From contig NCEU01000009.1 of NCBI GenBank assembly GCA_002280855.1, forward strand, positions 1 through 64,000: 64,000 nucleotides of DNA. Reading direction: 5' to 3'. Made by a program: the position numbers and the translations under genes. The notes below the pieces were generated by a model. It did not search any database. It saw nothing but the letters and a program-made list of their open reading frames with translations, and was not told the DNA's origin. This document shows, in pieces, positions 63,264 through 64,000 of the stretch. The stretch is from Sphingomonadales bacterium 32-65-25 (GTDB taxonomy: Bacteria; Pseudomonadota; Alphaproteobacteria; Sphingomonadales; Sphingomonadaceae). The first letter of the stretch is position 1; each line of letters begins with the position of its first letter.

Positions 63264-64000
<737 letters not shown>

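Overview
The window is GC-rich, densely packed bacterial DNA. Gene content and order point to an alphaproteobacterium, most likely of the order Sphingomonadales. Supporting signs are the PspC/PspB-like proteins with the shared 'LERIATD...EI..L' tail, chvI-chvG-hprK-rapZ-EIIA-HPr beside a divergent pckA, cobA-DUF2849-cysI-DUF934-cysH, pyrE...pdxJ-acpS-lepB, an RSH-type (p)ppGpp enzyme next to rpsD, COQ9 near rpsU, and an RpoH-type promoter at dnaK. The assignment is inferred from order and motifs; no search was run. No prophage, insertion sequence, CRISPR array, rRNA or tRNA was recognised.

Layout. 1-1.4 kb: tail of a phage-shock gene (PspC-like, apparently frameshifted) followed by four small membrane/coiled-coil proteins. 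1.4-3.9 kb: sufE, two thioesterases, a glycerophosphodiesterase. 3.9-11.7 kb: alpha-2-macroglobulin and penicillin-binding protein 1C, a coupled envelope-defence pair. 11.7-16.5 kb: pgl, an SDR enzyme, dnaJ, dnaK. 16.5-22.3 kb: a Vgr-related metallopeptidase-like protein, a TetR-controlled hydrolase/MDR reductase operon, selO, hinT and a PhnA-domain protein. 22.4-28.8 kb: rho, a TlpA-like lipoprotein, argH-lptM-lysA and an MHS transporter. 28.8-32.5 kb: a penicillin-acylase-family hydrolase and an M28 peptidase. 32.5-38.7 kb: a regulatory PTS branch (HPr, EIIA, fused HprK-RapZ) with the ChvG/ChvI two-component system and divergent pckA. 38.8-40.8 kb: an isolated nuclease-helicase protein (DUF2075 type). 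40.9-44.7 kb: assimilatory sulfate reduction with siroheme synthesis. 44.8-50.5 kb: RNase E, a DPP-IV peptidase and rpoZ. 50.7-57.3 kb: rpsD, rsh, and pyrE-hydrolase-pdxJ-acpS-lepB. 57.4-64 kb: FKBP isomerase, rpsU, COQ9, feoAB, an amino acid permease, tadA and the start of acs.

Most of the window is core metabolism and envelope or stress physiology. Points worth a second look: (i) the PspB-like small-protein array; (ii) an argininosuccinate lyase read in frame with a twin-arginine lipoprotein signal; (iii) a continuous HprK-RapZ fusion; (iv) a stand-alone PD-(D/E)XK-helicase protein bounded by a terminator and an inverted repeat; (v) at least four families of intergenic palindromic repeats, one of them abutting the stop codons of rho and rpoZ and another showing compensatory base changes in its stem; (vi) a hairpin that masks the cobA ribosome-binding site; and (vii) probable operators for the TetR regulator and feoAB. 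I saw no multi-gene system that is clearly new; the small-protein array and the nuclease-helicase are the best candidates.
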